Shown one piece after another: positions 25,273 through 37,021 of a DNA stretch of 64,000 nucleotides. The notes under the pieces were generated by a model. It was not told where the DNA came from. It did no database searches and saw only the letters and a program-made list of their open reading frames with translations. This DNA is from Bigelowiella natans CCMP2755. Its lineage: Eukaryota > Cercozoa > Chlorarachniophyceae. The DNA is taken from positions 1 to 64,000 of the forward strand of contig ADNK01000267.1 of NCBI GenBank assembly GCA_000320545.1. Reading direction: 5' to 3'. Each line of letters starts with the position of its first letter. Position 1 is the stretch's first letter. The position numbers and the translations under genes were made by a program.

Positions 25273-25819
25273 TGTGGTTAACTTAGTAGCTGTTAAGTGC
25301 CGTATCATGATCATCACGATAATGATGATGATGATTATGATGATGATGATGATGATGATAGTCGTTACTTGATTTTTTAATTGATTGATTAGACACCCTC
25401 ACGTTGTAGAGTTCCTTGGGATGTGTGTTTCACCTCCCAATCTTTATTTGGTACTAGTAGCAGTAGTAGTAGTAGTAGTAGTAGCAGTACCACGCCTCAT
25501 GATGATGGTAACGATGATGATGCAGCAGATGCATGATAATGATGAGGAAACATAAACGACGATTAGTTGGTCTATTCTATTATTTATGATTATCTATTCT
25601 AATTAATCAACACAAGCAGTAGCAGTAGTACTAGTTTATTCTATCAAACAGCAGCAGCATGTACTAATTGTCTACCTTCATTCCTACTCGTAGGTGTTTG
25701 AATGGTGCACACATCGATCACTTCTCAATATGCTATTGGATTTGTCAAACACCAAATTGCCTTGGAGAACACGTGTCAGGTTGCTCTCACTTAATTATTT
25801 GTTTTCTATCTCACACAAG

Positions 25820-25854
<35 letters not shown>

Positions 25855-26333
25855 ATCAATATGAAACATGAGCAACATCCTTCATCGTCAAATATGAACA
25901 AATTATTATGGTTTTTCGGAGACAAAGAAAGAGGGGGATGAGGAGGAAGGGGAAGAGGAGGAGGAGGAAATAATGATGTTCAACAATAATATCATCAGCA
26001 TTCTGTTTGTTCGTTGTCTACTACAGCTACTACTACTGCTACTACTACTACTATTTTCCATTGAGGAAAATGAAATAAACAGCAGCATCATGACTCTACT
26101 ACTTGCTGATAATGCTGTCACCTGTCCTATTATAATCTTTTTCTTATACTTATTCACATAGCATTGATACTATAATTGATATAGATAATTATACAAATAT
26201 GAATAATAATGATGGATCTCATAGGTTTGCTTTAGAGGTTGCAAAAGGTTTGAATGCTCTGCACAAGATTGGTAAAAGAAATACTACCTAGCATCACCAC
26301 CACTAAAATTGTTGTTGTTTGGTAGAAAACACA

Positions 26334-26365
<32 letters not shown>

Positions 26366-27852
26366 ATGCCCTACTCTATGCTACTTACCCTAACCATAAA
26401 GCAAAGAATCACCACCTATAATATAGTATGGTGATGATGCGTATTATGTGCCTGTATTAAAAATTGCATGATCATCTATCTTCTTCTTCTTCTTCTTCTT
26501 CTTCTTCTTCTTCTGCTGCTTACTATTATGATTTATTATCATTATAATTGTTTTTCTTTACGTCTTGTTGTTGTTGTTGTTGTTGTTGTTTAGGTGCCGT
26601 TCATCGAGACGTCAAGACAGAGAATATTTTGGTCACGCTCAACCAAAATGGTAGTTATAATAATGCTCAAAAGAACCAAGAGAGGACAAGTCATGATGAT
26701 GTACTAAATAATACTTATTAGTAATACCAAATCTTCTTTTTCTTCTTTAACATCTTCTTCTTCTTCTTCTTATCAGGGAGATTTACATGCAAATTGTGTG
26801 ATTTTGGAAGTTCTCGTCTAATCGCTACTCTGTACAACAACAACAACAACAACGCGGTACTACTACTACTACTACTACTACTACTTTGTTCGTACTGCAT
26901 AATCATAATAATAACAATAACAATAAATAATGATAAATAATAGTGATGATAACAATAATAATAGCAAAAGGTGAAACACACGATGATGATGATGATGGTG
27001 ATGATGATGATGTTGTATTATCACCTAATATTGATGGAGGGAATCTGCTATGTGTTTTCTTTGGTGGGGTTATGCTGGTGGTGCTGCTGCAAATCTTTAT
27101 TTGTCATGAGTTAGATCATAGCCGGTGCTACCGACTCCAAGATTAGGAGGGGGAGGAGGAGGAGGAGGAGGAGGGGAAGAAACAGCACACGGACAACAAC
27201 TACTACTAGTACTAGTACTTCTCATAACAGTTGCACCAACATGGTGATCGATATTGCTGCAAGTTCGGACAACAACAACAACAATACTACTACTACTACT
27301 ACGGCAAAGGAGGCAAAGATGGTGAGATTCCTCCCCTCCATACAACAATACTACTAATAGTAATAGTTATTACATGACGTTGATGATAATGATGATAATA
27401 TCATCAGCATAGTAACCGTTTCGTTGATAACAAGACCAACTACAACTACTACCAGGACAGCTACCAAAACAACGGTGAGTAGTAGTAATAGTAGTAGTAG
27501 TAGTACATAAGATAAGATGCGGCAGCTTTGCGTTTAAAGATAAAAGCATATTGGTATTATATTGATAGAATATTGGTATTATATTGATAGATTCTCTTTT
27601 CTGAGATGGAATTGTTGAATGTAGATCATTAAATATGCATTATTTGATGATGAGAGGGGGTTGTTCTTGTGTATTCTTCTTCCTCTTCTTCCCATTCCTA
27701 TTCATCAACATTAATCAACTATATATTGACTGCTGTACTTAGAGTATAAGGGCTATCTGGTGGATGATGCTGATGATGATGATGATGATGATAAAGGTCT
27801 TCGTCATCGTGAAATTCCAAGTGGGTCAACAGCATCACGGTACTTTGTTATT

Positions 27853-27888
<36 letters not shown>

Positions 27889-27951
27889 GCACTGCACCAA
27901 AACATGTCGGTGATGATGATCAAACACTGAATTCGTAGTAATTTCATCATT

Positions 27952-27983
<32 letters not shown>

Positions 27984-28042
27984 ATTTATCAATCTTAATA
28001 GTATCACGCACACAAGCACACACACACACACACACACACACC

Positions 28043-28088
<46 letters not shown>

Positions 28089-28421
28089 ATTCGTTTAATT
28101 TATTCACTTAGGGATCATGACGGTGGTGACGGTTGTGACAATGATGACTCATCAGATAACCACCACCAGCAGCAGCACCACCAGCAGCAGCACCAACAAC
28201 AACAACAGCATTTCCGATTAGACCTCGATTTATACATGCAAAAGGTAGTTACTTACGGAGTTGTTTTGGTTTGTGGTCGAGTATAGTAGTAGTAGTAGTA
28301 GTAGTAGTAGTAGCAGCGGAAAGAAGAAGAAGAAGAAGAATGATGATAATGATGATTATTATGATGATGATGATGTAGCCATTGCATAGTAATAACAACT
28401 ACTAATATTAATAAATGTACA

Positions 28422-28454
<33 letters not shown>

Positions 28455-28470
28455 ATATAACAATATCTAT

Positions 28471-28514
<44 letters not shown>

Positions 28515-28962
28515 TTGCTGTAACTACACTCTGATTGTACTACAATTACATCTACTACTACTAACCAATGCACACATTGTGTATTATTAGGCATTCCAAG
28601 AAGATCGATTTCTGACAGGACTGGTACAAGAACAAGAAGAAGAAGAAGAAGAAGAAGAACAACAACAACAACAACAACAATATCAACATCGTAGTAGCTG
28701 AAAAAGTAGTAGTAGTAGTAGTAGTAGCAGTAAGAGTAGTAACAAGCACACAGCAGCCCTCCATTCCATTGAGGAAGGAGATAGAAACGTACTACACACG
28801 TAATAGCAGTAGTAGTAGTAGTAGTTAGTACATATAATAGCATATAGTAGTATTCGAAGACTACTATGTAGGTTGGGACACACTATTGCTACCTACTACT
28901 ACTACTACTACTACTACTACTAAACACACTTATCATACCAAAGTTGATGATGATGATGATAA

Positions 28963-28993
<31 letters not shown>

Positions 28994-29666
28994 AACAACA
29001 ACTATCATGTTGTAGGTTGGTACACCTGCATACATGGCCCCTGAGCTACTGCAAAACATTCACTGTGGGAGGAATACAATCACTGCTTTATCGAGAAAAG
29101 TAATAGTAGTAAGTTGTATTGGTAGGAGTAGTAGTAGTAGTGATGATGATGATGGAGGTGTATAATGGTGAAGATACATCAATCATCATGTTGCATTATC
29201 ATCATGCGACAAATGATGATGATGATCATCATCATTATTATTATTATTATTTTCATTATAAGGATAATGAGGAAAAGGATTATCACGCTACTACTACAAA
29301 AGCACTCAATCTTGTTCTTCTTGTTGCGACATTATCATAATGATCATGATTATCATCATCAGGTGCCTTATGGACAAGCTATCGATGTGTTCAGTTTTGC
29401 GTATGTTATGTGGGAATTGCTCACCAGAAGACAGGTAAGTAGTAGTAGTAGGAGTAGTAGTAGTAGTTGTTGTATACGATGGATGATAATCATTTCTGAT
29501 GTGTCATAATAATGATAATAATAATAATAATAATAATAATAATGTAGTGTATAGTGTTTTTATTACACAACAACATTAATCAATGGTGGTGGTGATAATA
29601 ATAATCAGGTATACTCAAGTAAGAAATTCACCTTCAAGGAAATACACACGCAGGTACCTCCTCTTC

Positions 29667-29703
<37 letters not shown>

Positions 29704-30002
29704 AATTACGACTACTTAGTAATAGTAATGCTGCTACACGTTGTAGATAATGATAAAAAAGGAGTAGTTGTAGTAGTTGTTGTAGTAGTAGTAGTAGGTA
29801 CCATTTCTTTCTTGTTTCTTAGGGTATGTTGTTTCACCTTAGACTTCATTAAAACTGATAATATATGAAGACAACTAGCTTGCTTCATTATATATGTATA
29901 ATATGAATAATATTGAATAACCAAAAGGTTCTAGCTGGTAAGACCCCATCGATGCCACCGCCAATGCCATGCCAAACACTCCACTCTGACTTCACAGGTA
30001 CT

Positions 30003-30051
<49 letters not shown>

Positions 30052-30715
30052 GTCAAATTGGTGTTATTATGCTGCTGATAAATAGTAATGATGAGGAGGA
30101 GGAGGTGGAGGACGGGGGGGGGGGGGGTAACATATTTCTCTCATCATCGTATACTAGAAATCAAACATTATCATCGATCGATCGTCGTTATCAGAATTGA
30201 TGCGAGATTGTTGGCTGATGGTCCCGGCGAAGAGACCGACTACTGCAGTAATAATAACAGCTTATAAATTAATATAGGAGTATATAACAAATGTGTTCTT
30301 AATATGATGTAGTAAGGAGTGGAAATATAAAAATGATGATTAATGATAATAAGAAGAAGAATGAGAAAGATCAATATGATGATGATGATGATGATGATGA
30401 TAATGACAACATCCAAGTGATGTGATAATATCCTTTATGCAACTACTACTACTATTACTACTACTACCACTGCGGTAATTAGCACCTCGTAAGGAAGTTA
30501 AAGGGCATGTACCAGCGGATAAAACATATTCAGAAGGTAGTAAGAACAAGTTAAAATACATCACTGCTACTTGTAGTAGATACATAATGTGGGTGTATGA
30601 TATTTTTGCTTCTTATTGTTCTTTTGTTTTTTAGTCTGAGACGCCAGCTGCCATTGCCCTCAACGTGAATACGGACCATATCGACTACAAACCTTTATCT
30701 CGGAACAGCACTTAG
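19408..30715 (+). CDS. Seven-transmembrane receptor fused to a TKL-family protein kinase
   Basis: This is a receptor-like kinase: seven predicted membrane helices, then a cytoplasmic tyrosine-kinase-like (TKL) domain. Membrane exons join in phase: 19408-19506, 19611-19680, 19802-19936, 20382-20492, 20555-20621, 21030-21077, 21234-21265, 21373-21454, 21740-21800, 22303-22378, 22603-22909, 22996-23048 and 23617-23639. Helices include LIFVYTITIIEYILLWWW, YGAFLLGMLLFQISFVPMY, GYLGLVAFGWVCLLV, VGVAALYYIIVAFALFHFL and DCGMAMILPLMLWVASICSA. Juxtamembrane exon 23823-23897 is linked by an unresolved join. Kinase exons: 24182-24227, 24534-24604, 25104-25165, 25393-25450, 25694-25779, 26225-26271, 26594-26650, 26777-26856, 27408-27474, 27743-27839, 28112-28244, 28591-28623, 29016-29099, 29363-29434, 29609-29653, 29928-29997, 30195-30247 and 30636-30715. 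Motifs: LGRGASGSVYRC, VAAK, HRDVKTEN, CDFGSSR, GTPAYMAPELL, DVFSFAYVMWELL and DCWLMVPAKRPT, so it should be active. The 5' end is unresolved; possible earlier exons lie at 18.97-19.26 kb. Confidence 0.85.
20785..20892. repeat. (CT)n and (TA)n microsatellites in receptor-kinase intron
   Basis: A C-run, a CT tract of about 32 bases and, after a short spacer, a TA tract of about 55 bases lie in the intron between exons ending at 20621 and starting at 21030. Confidence 0.85.
27547..27594. repeat. 24-bp direct duplication
   Basis: Two adjacent copies of a unit reading atattggtattatattgata(g) lie inside an intron of the receptor kinase. Confidence 0.75.
28009..28087. repeat. (CA)n(TA)n microsatellite in receptor-kinase intron
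   Basis: CA and TA tracts lie upstream of the exon starting at 28112. A second TA tract lies at about 28478-28511 in the following intron. Confidence 0.85.
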
Positions 30716-32158
30716 AGAAGAACACCCACTCTACCTCTAGATCTGTTGGTAGCAGAAGAGTGCATCTCTATGATTATTAAGGAACCAGTTAGATGTTGTT
30801 AGTGCATTGTTATAGATTATGACTAGATTCAATGTGACCCTGCTGGCCTGCTGTACCACAATGCTCCTGTACATGCTAGCATGGCATGTGCATCGTAGCG
30901 CGCGGATGTGTACTTTACGCTTAGCGTTGCTAGGTTGGTTGAAATGGGTGCGGTTTCACTCGGTAGAATCCGCCAAAACCAATACCACTACTACTGAAAA
31001 AGGGGCAATTTCGGCGCATTCCGCCAGCAACATGCACAGTGGAGAAATCAAAAATTGATCGTCGATCTCAGTCTGAGTTGCAGCGGATCAAGCGATGCGC
31101 GATGAAGTGATTGAACGTTTTGACAACATACAATCCCAATGCAGCTAGCTGTGCAAAGCAGCGGCCACAGCGACGTGCGACAGGATGGCTGAGATGCTTC
31201 ATTTTGAACACAGCAGCAGAGACAAACAGGCGCAAGGTACACGCGAACATCGCGACACCTGTTCACAAGGTTGTGCACATCGCATGCTAGCATGTGCTAG
31301 AAGCACACATAGCATGCCAGACAATCTAGCATAGCAATGCAATGTCTAGAATGTGCATCGCATGTTTCAAAAATTGTATGTGTAACATATATCATACACA
31401 TAATAAAAGTGCAAATGCACCTTGCGATGCGTCGATCACACATCTAGACATGCGTCCCATGTGACGCACACCCAAAGAAAACGTGTGTGCATGCATGCTA
31501 GCATGAGCCTAGCATGCTAGCATGCATGATGCAGGGGTGCATGCACGAATAGCTAGCTAGACAGAGCTGTTGCTGCTGCATTGATTTGGCGGAAACAAAC
31601 AGACATGTGCGTGCGACGTGGCTGTTCTAGCTGTCGTCGTTGCGCGCAGGATGACTAGATGGGCTACATGGATGAACACAACATGTGACAATGTGTGCAC
31701 GTCTAGACGTGCGTGCGGGAGTTGCTAGCTAGCTAGCGTTGTCATGCAGTCACGCCCTCATCAATTTTCATGACTCATGCATCATTGGACACTGCTAGTA
31801 GTAGACTGCTGCGATCGACACTGCTAGACTAGCTAGACCAATGCACACGACGCGCATTGTTTTGAAAAATGCGAATTATATGCGAAAGCAAACGCAATGT
31901 GTCCGATCGATCCATCGCATCGTCCACCACGTACATTTAGACATGCTAGCAGGCAATGGCTAGCTGGCTACCTAGCTGTCACCGCGGGCTCTAGCTAACT
32001 AGCTAGCGCTTGCGATGTGGCGGCACAGAGATAACCACGAGCATGACACATAGCTAGATCATTGGATGTTAGATGTGCACGTCAGGGCAGATCGAGCTAC
32101 AGCTAGCAGGTCTCCGTCTGCTGCTGCATTCTAGCATTGCCTACCACATCTATACATG

Positions 32159-32215
<57 letters not shown>

Positions 32216-32341
32216 GTGTGTGTGTGTGTAGACTTATGCATACGATAGACTAATATCATACGATGCAATTATTTCACTGAAAGCAGTGCTATTATTCTTC
32301 AATTAACGTCAAACGATGCCGAAAAATGAGACATCCATGCT
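30716..32341. repeat. Palindrome-rich gene-poor island 3 with dispersed repeat
   Basis: No exon is supported. Density of GCTAGC, CATGCATG, CTAGCTAG and TGCA motifs is extreme at about 31480-32130. The segment at about 31085-31175 (GATGAAGTGATTGAACG, then CAATGCAGCTAGCTGTGCAAAGCAGCGGCCACAGCG) is a copy of the dispersed repeat also found at 38.9-39.0 kb and, inverted, at 57.8-57.9 kb. A (TA)n(GT)n tract lies at about 32164-32228. The receptor kinase and RPL9 both end towards this region. Confidence 0.6.
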
Positions 32342-33262
32342 CTATTCCTCTTCCAAAACATGGCCTTTTCCGCTGACGTAAATTCCATCGAGGAACTTAC
32401 GAATATCTTTGTTGCGAACCAAAGCAAGGTGGTGCACTTGCGATGTTGCAACAGAAACCTTTGTGATATCATTTCCTTCGAAAACAAGTTCATCCTTTAC
32501 ATCACTACGCCTGCATGTAACACCCTCTGGAAGCTTACACACTTTTGTCATTTTCTGACCAACGAAGTTGCGCACCTCAACCTGATAAGAAGAACGTGCA
32601 AGTTAATAATAAATCAATCATTTTAGGTTGAAATTTGACAATTCTCGCACGATTTCATAGTGTTCGAAGCTTCACTGACCCTGGTTCCATCGTCCTCAAT
32701 TGTAGCTTGAATGGGAAAGTGATTGTAAACTAGACGCATTTTGTACTGGTATCCCCTCTTGAGACCGGTAATCATATTGAGAATCTGAGATTGGATGGTA
32801 CGGACGAGAGCAGCCCCCCGGCGGTTCGACATGTACTTCTTCACGAGGATTTGTTTGCCGTCCTTGCTTTTCTCAATTGTAAGCTAACATTATAATCATA
32901 TATTATTATTAAGTTTGGACGAAGTTCTTTCAAAAATGAAATTCACAGTGTAATTTATCTACGTATATCACCTTTGCGTGCTTGAAGTTTTTCTTGAGCT
33001 CCCCACGCTCATGGGAAATAGTGACAACCCCAGCCTTAATGGTAACTTCGACTGATATAGAGAATATAAACACGTGAGCTTTGGAAAGCTTCATTGCTCG
33101 CTGTCATTTTATTTTTCCCTTCCCCATAACTAAATTCAGTTTCGCAAAAATGAATATTAAAGTTCAATTAATCTTTTTATGGACACTATTTGATTGCGTA
33201 AGATTTGTATACTTACATCCTTCAGGGATGTCGATTTCGCGCTGGACGAGAAGAGTCTTCAT
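32342..33262 (-). CDS. RPL9: 60S ribosomal protein L9 (uL6), complete
   Basis: This is a structural protein of the large cytosolic ribosomal subunit near the GTPase-associated centre. Four exons join in phase: 33262-33217, 33051-32972, 32883-32680 and 32581-32342, giving 189 residues, the usual length. Diagnostic stretches are MKTLLVQREIDIPEG, ALVRTIQSQILNMITGLKRG, YQYKMRLVYNHFPIQ, VRNFVGQK, DELVFEGNDITKVS and the near-invariant RNKDIRKFLDGIYVS near the C-terminus. The stop is TAG after LEEE. The introns are short and free of repeats, like those of NDUFV1. No features suggest a pseudogene. The start codon faces the CHAT-STAND-SH2 gene, 657 bp away. Confidence 0.97.
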
Positions 33263-33919
33263 TGTTTACTAGGGGAGGGAGCGAAGCCGGTAATGTTTCA
33301 GACTCAGCTTTACCCTTGCCTGTAATAAAAACTCAGTAATTTAATAGACGTCAAGTGATATTTTATGACGCAACATATAATTATAAGGTAATTTATTCTC
33401 ACTGTAAATTTCACAGTTGAATTCACTGTGTTTCAGTGCGTCGGCGAGTTTGCTCGTTTAAATTCGCCGAATTTTCCAAATTACACACCACAGAGACTAT
33501 TTCATCGTTAAAACCCATTGAAAACTATGAAGCATTTTAATTATCTGCTACGATCTTATATTGATGAAAGCGTCATCATGAGAATGTTGTCGTAGATATA
33601 AACTGAGCTTTGAGCTACAGGGACGGCCTAGAGATCCAAATCTGGTAAAAATAACATATTGATCTAACCCCGCTTGTTTTATCAAATAATGAGAGAATAC
33701 GATCCTATATTTTATACATATGGCACAGAATACGCATACGAGACATGTTCTCTCAAAATAATTCATCTCTCACCAATTCTCGACAACGCATGTGCAATAA
33801 TTGGAGTCAGCAAACTGATTCCATTGTGTCTGATGAGTACGAATAAAGTCATGTCGTAATGCTCGTATGGCCTTGTTTCGAAGATTATAAAACAAACAAC
33901 CAAGCGCAGGCACACAAGG
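33263..33919. promoter_or_regulatory. Shared upstream region of RPL9 and the CHAT-STAND-SH2 gene
   Basis: The two start codons diverge with 657 bp between them. The interval is AT-rich, lacks microsatellites and shows no exon I can support, so it probably holds both promoters. I cannot point to individual elements. An upstream untranslated exon of either gene could also lie here. Confidence 0.4.
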
Positions 33920-34201
33920 ATGTCGGCGCCCCCTGATTTGGGAGAGGCACGCTCGGAACCGCCTCAGCCTTCTCCTTCCCACGGTCCCAATACTACATCG
34001 AAAAATAAATTGAATCCAACTTGTTGAAGTAGTAGAAATACCTACTACATGCGAGATTGTGATTTCTCATTCGTATCTTGATTTTTAATGTTAATAAACA
34101 ACAAAATGCAAGCGACGTTTTAAGGGGGGATATTAAAGCCTAAGGGGTATTTGAAGGAGATGATTTGATTTCGTCATTATACATAACTTTATGTATAGAA
34201 A

Positions 34202-34252
<51 letters not shown>

Positions 34253-36979
34253 TGTATACTAAATATTTCAGGTACTACCATCTTCTCGTCTTGTTCTTAT
34301 GTAATTTATTACCCTCACTATTTTTCTTCGCATATTTCTCAGCACCTAAACTTCGAGCGGTACATTCAGTCCCAGTGGATCACAGGGGTTCCGACACTAA
34401 ATCGAAGCCATTTGATCTTGTTTACCTTGCTTCTTGCCCCTTAATCCAACGAGCCTATAACGGTGTCACACCAATCGAAGCACTTGATTTGAGAAGGTAA
34501 CTTACGAATGCTGTATAAAATGCATGCCTTGAAATTATAATTTTTGATTCTTTTATGTAATGATTTCCTTTACTCGTCGGTCGTCTAGTGAGCAAAAGAA
34601 CTTCATCACAACCATCGGAAAATCTAGCAAGCGATTCCGTTTCAAGAGAGATTATGCGACTATCCGGAGGCTGGGGACGAATCTAGTACTAGGGTGCAGG
34701 GTTCTCCATTACACTGGGCATGGATTGGAGAACGGACTTGCTTTTGAAGATGAGTGTGGTGTAATGCACATTGTCCAGACTCAGACTCTAAGGGAGCTCA
34801 TGGCTGCAGGGGCCAAGGAGGAAGAAGTCAAGCTGGTATTTGTCGCTGCATGCCACTCTGAATCTGCCGGTAAGGCATTCGTAGAAGCAGGAGTGAAGCA
34901 CGTGATTGCTGTTAAGATATCCGAGAAAGTGGCTGATACTGGAGCTCGACATTTTATGAATTCCTTTTATCTTGCCTTGCTCATGGGGAGAACAGTAGCT
35001 AATGCCTTTAAAATGGCACGAGAAACTCTCAAGGCAATTCCTGACCTACCAACCGCTGACGATGAAGCGAAGAAGTACCTTTTGCTTCCTAAGGAAGGTA
35101 GTTCTTAATCTTACTGTTCAGACTGCTCATGAACGTTTTCTTTTTGCCTTTCAACGCACTCACCTGGATATGGTAGAAACTAGTCTATGAAGCTGCTTTG
35201 CCTCATTTTCTCCGCATCGCTTTGTGCCTTCCCCCCCCCCCCCCCCCTGTGTATGTGTGTGTGTGTGTCCCTTCTTTCAGCGGATCACAATGTTCAAATA
35301 TTTCCCGATTTACCAACGGGAATGGTAGAGGATTGTACAGATAAACGTGCGGTGGAAAATCTGCCAGCTTCTGTGGACCACTTTACTGGGCGCAACTTTG
35401 AAGTTCAGCAAATAGTAGAATACTTTGTCAAAGATCGGTACGTACTAAGATAATAACAATAGAGAGATCTAATAAACATCTTGCGCCATGATAGATGTAT
35501 GTATGTATGTATGTCCTCTTGAATGAAAATGCTACTGATATATGTTCAGGAAGCGTCTAGTGACGATTTGTGGTGAATCTGGAATTGGAAAGACAGCCGT
35601 AGCTATCTATACAGCACGTTTCCTCCTTGAGCGTGGATTGTTCAAAGACGGGGTTATTTTCTTCCGTTTTCAAGGCAAAGGTGATTTTGATGTGGGTCAG
35701 ATCGCTGAGATGATAGCTGAAGGACTTGGCCTAGACATTCCAACACATGGCTTGATCCGAGCGCTTAAGAGTAAAATCCGTAAGAAGGAGCGAGGGGTTC
35801 TGCTGGTGATGGATGGATTGGACGAGTTTGTTTCTTTGCAGGAAAAAGACCGGAAACAATTCACTGTTTTCATCTCTGAGCTCCTCCAAGATTGTAGAGA
35901 TCTTAGAATCCTAGCTACAGCGACCACACCTATTGGAATATCGAGGGGGGTAGAGGAAGTTGAGTTCCCATTGAAGGGCATGAGTGTGTACGACATATGC
36001 AACCTATTCAATAAGCTCACTAACGATAAAGTAACAGCTGAAGTTGTAGGAATTAAGGATGCCTACTTTGCAACTAGAAACGACATATTTCAGGGTCTTG
36101 CTCAGCACAAACTGATAAAAGAGATCGTAAATGGGCATCCTTATCGATGCTGGATGGCAGCAAGACGATTCAACAAACACCCAAAGTTAGACCAGGTGGC
36201 CAAGATTATGTCATATGAGCTGAGAGCGCTTGAGGAGCAGCAGCTTGAGGAAGAACAGTCACGTGCTGCTAAGAATAGTAGGAGAAGAAAAGGATATCAA
36301 CATCCTAGTAGCCAACATACTAGTAGTAGTAGTAGTAATGAGCAGCATTCTCCAAGTAGTAATGACCTCAAGATGGTAGTAGGTGGTGGTAGGAATAACA
36401 GTACAAGTACTAGTAGAAACAATGTAGATGATGTCTATGCCCCAGTTGGTCCAGGGGAGTTTGCAGCATCAGGAAGAGGAGGACACAAGAGCAGCAGCAG
36501 CAGCAGCAGTAGTAGCACGATTGTGTAAGCACCAACACTGAACATCTCTCGTCTATTACTACTAATTCTGATGTTGTGATTGATGACAATCATAAGTGTA
36601 TGATGATGCATTATCTATCAATTAACACCATGAAATAATACGATGATGTAAACAACAACAACAACTACTACTACTACTACTTTTCTCCTTCTACTGGTTT
36701 CGATGTTGTCCTAACGGCTGTCCATTTAATAATATATGACGAGTATACTAATAATGTCACAAATACTACTGCTAATACCAACTAGTATGTTCGCTCTTAT
36801 CGTATTTGAAGTTATCCTTCCTCCAAAAAATGATGATGGCCACAAATCACCACAAATACCTCATCATCATCAATCATCTTTCCTCCCTTCTAGGACGAGA
36901 GAAGAACTTGACTATGAAAACAAGATTAGAACCATCCTCTCGCAGGAGGCAAGAGTCTTTTGGGATAGTTTCAAGGTGC

Positions 36980-37021
<42 letters not shown>

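Noticed and set aside
30819-31293. Overlapping frames of 60-81 codons on both strands
   Set aside because: They fall in a palindrome-rich repeat island, where symmetrical sequence opens frames on both strands. No splice-supported continuation or family match was seen.
34343-36524. A bacterial contaminant encoding the CHAT-NTPase part
   Set aside because: The frame is split by phase-consistent GT-AG introns and continues into an SH2 domain, with coding and repeat style like its neighbours.
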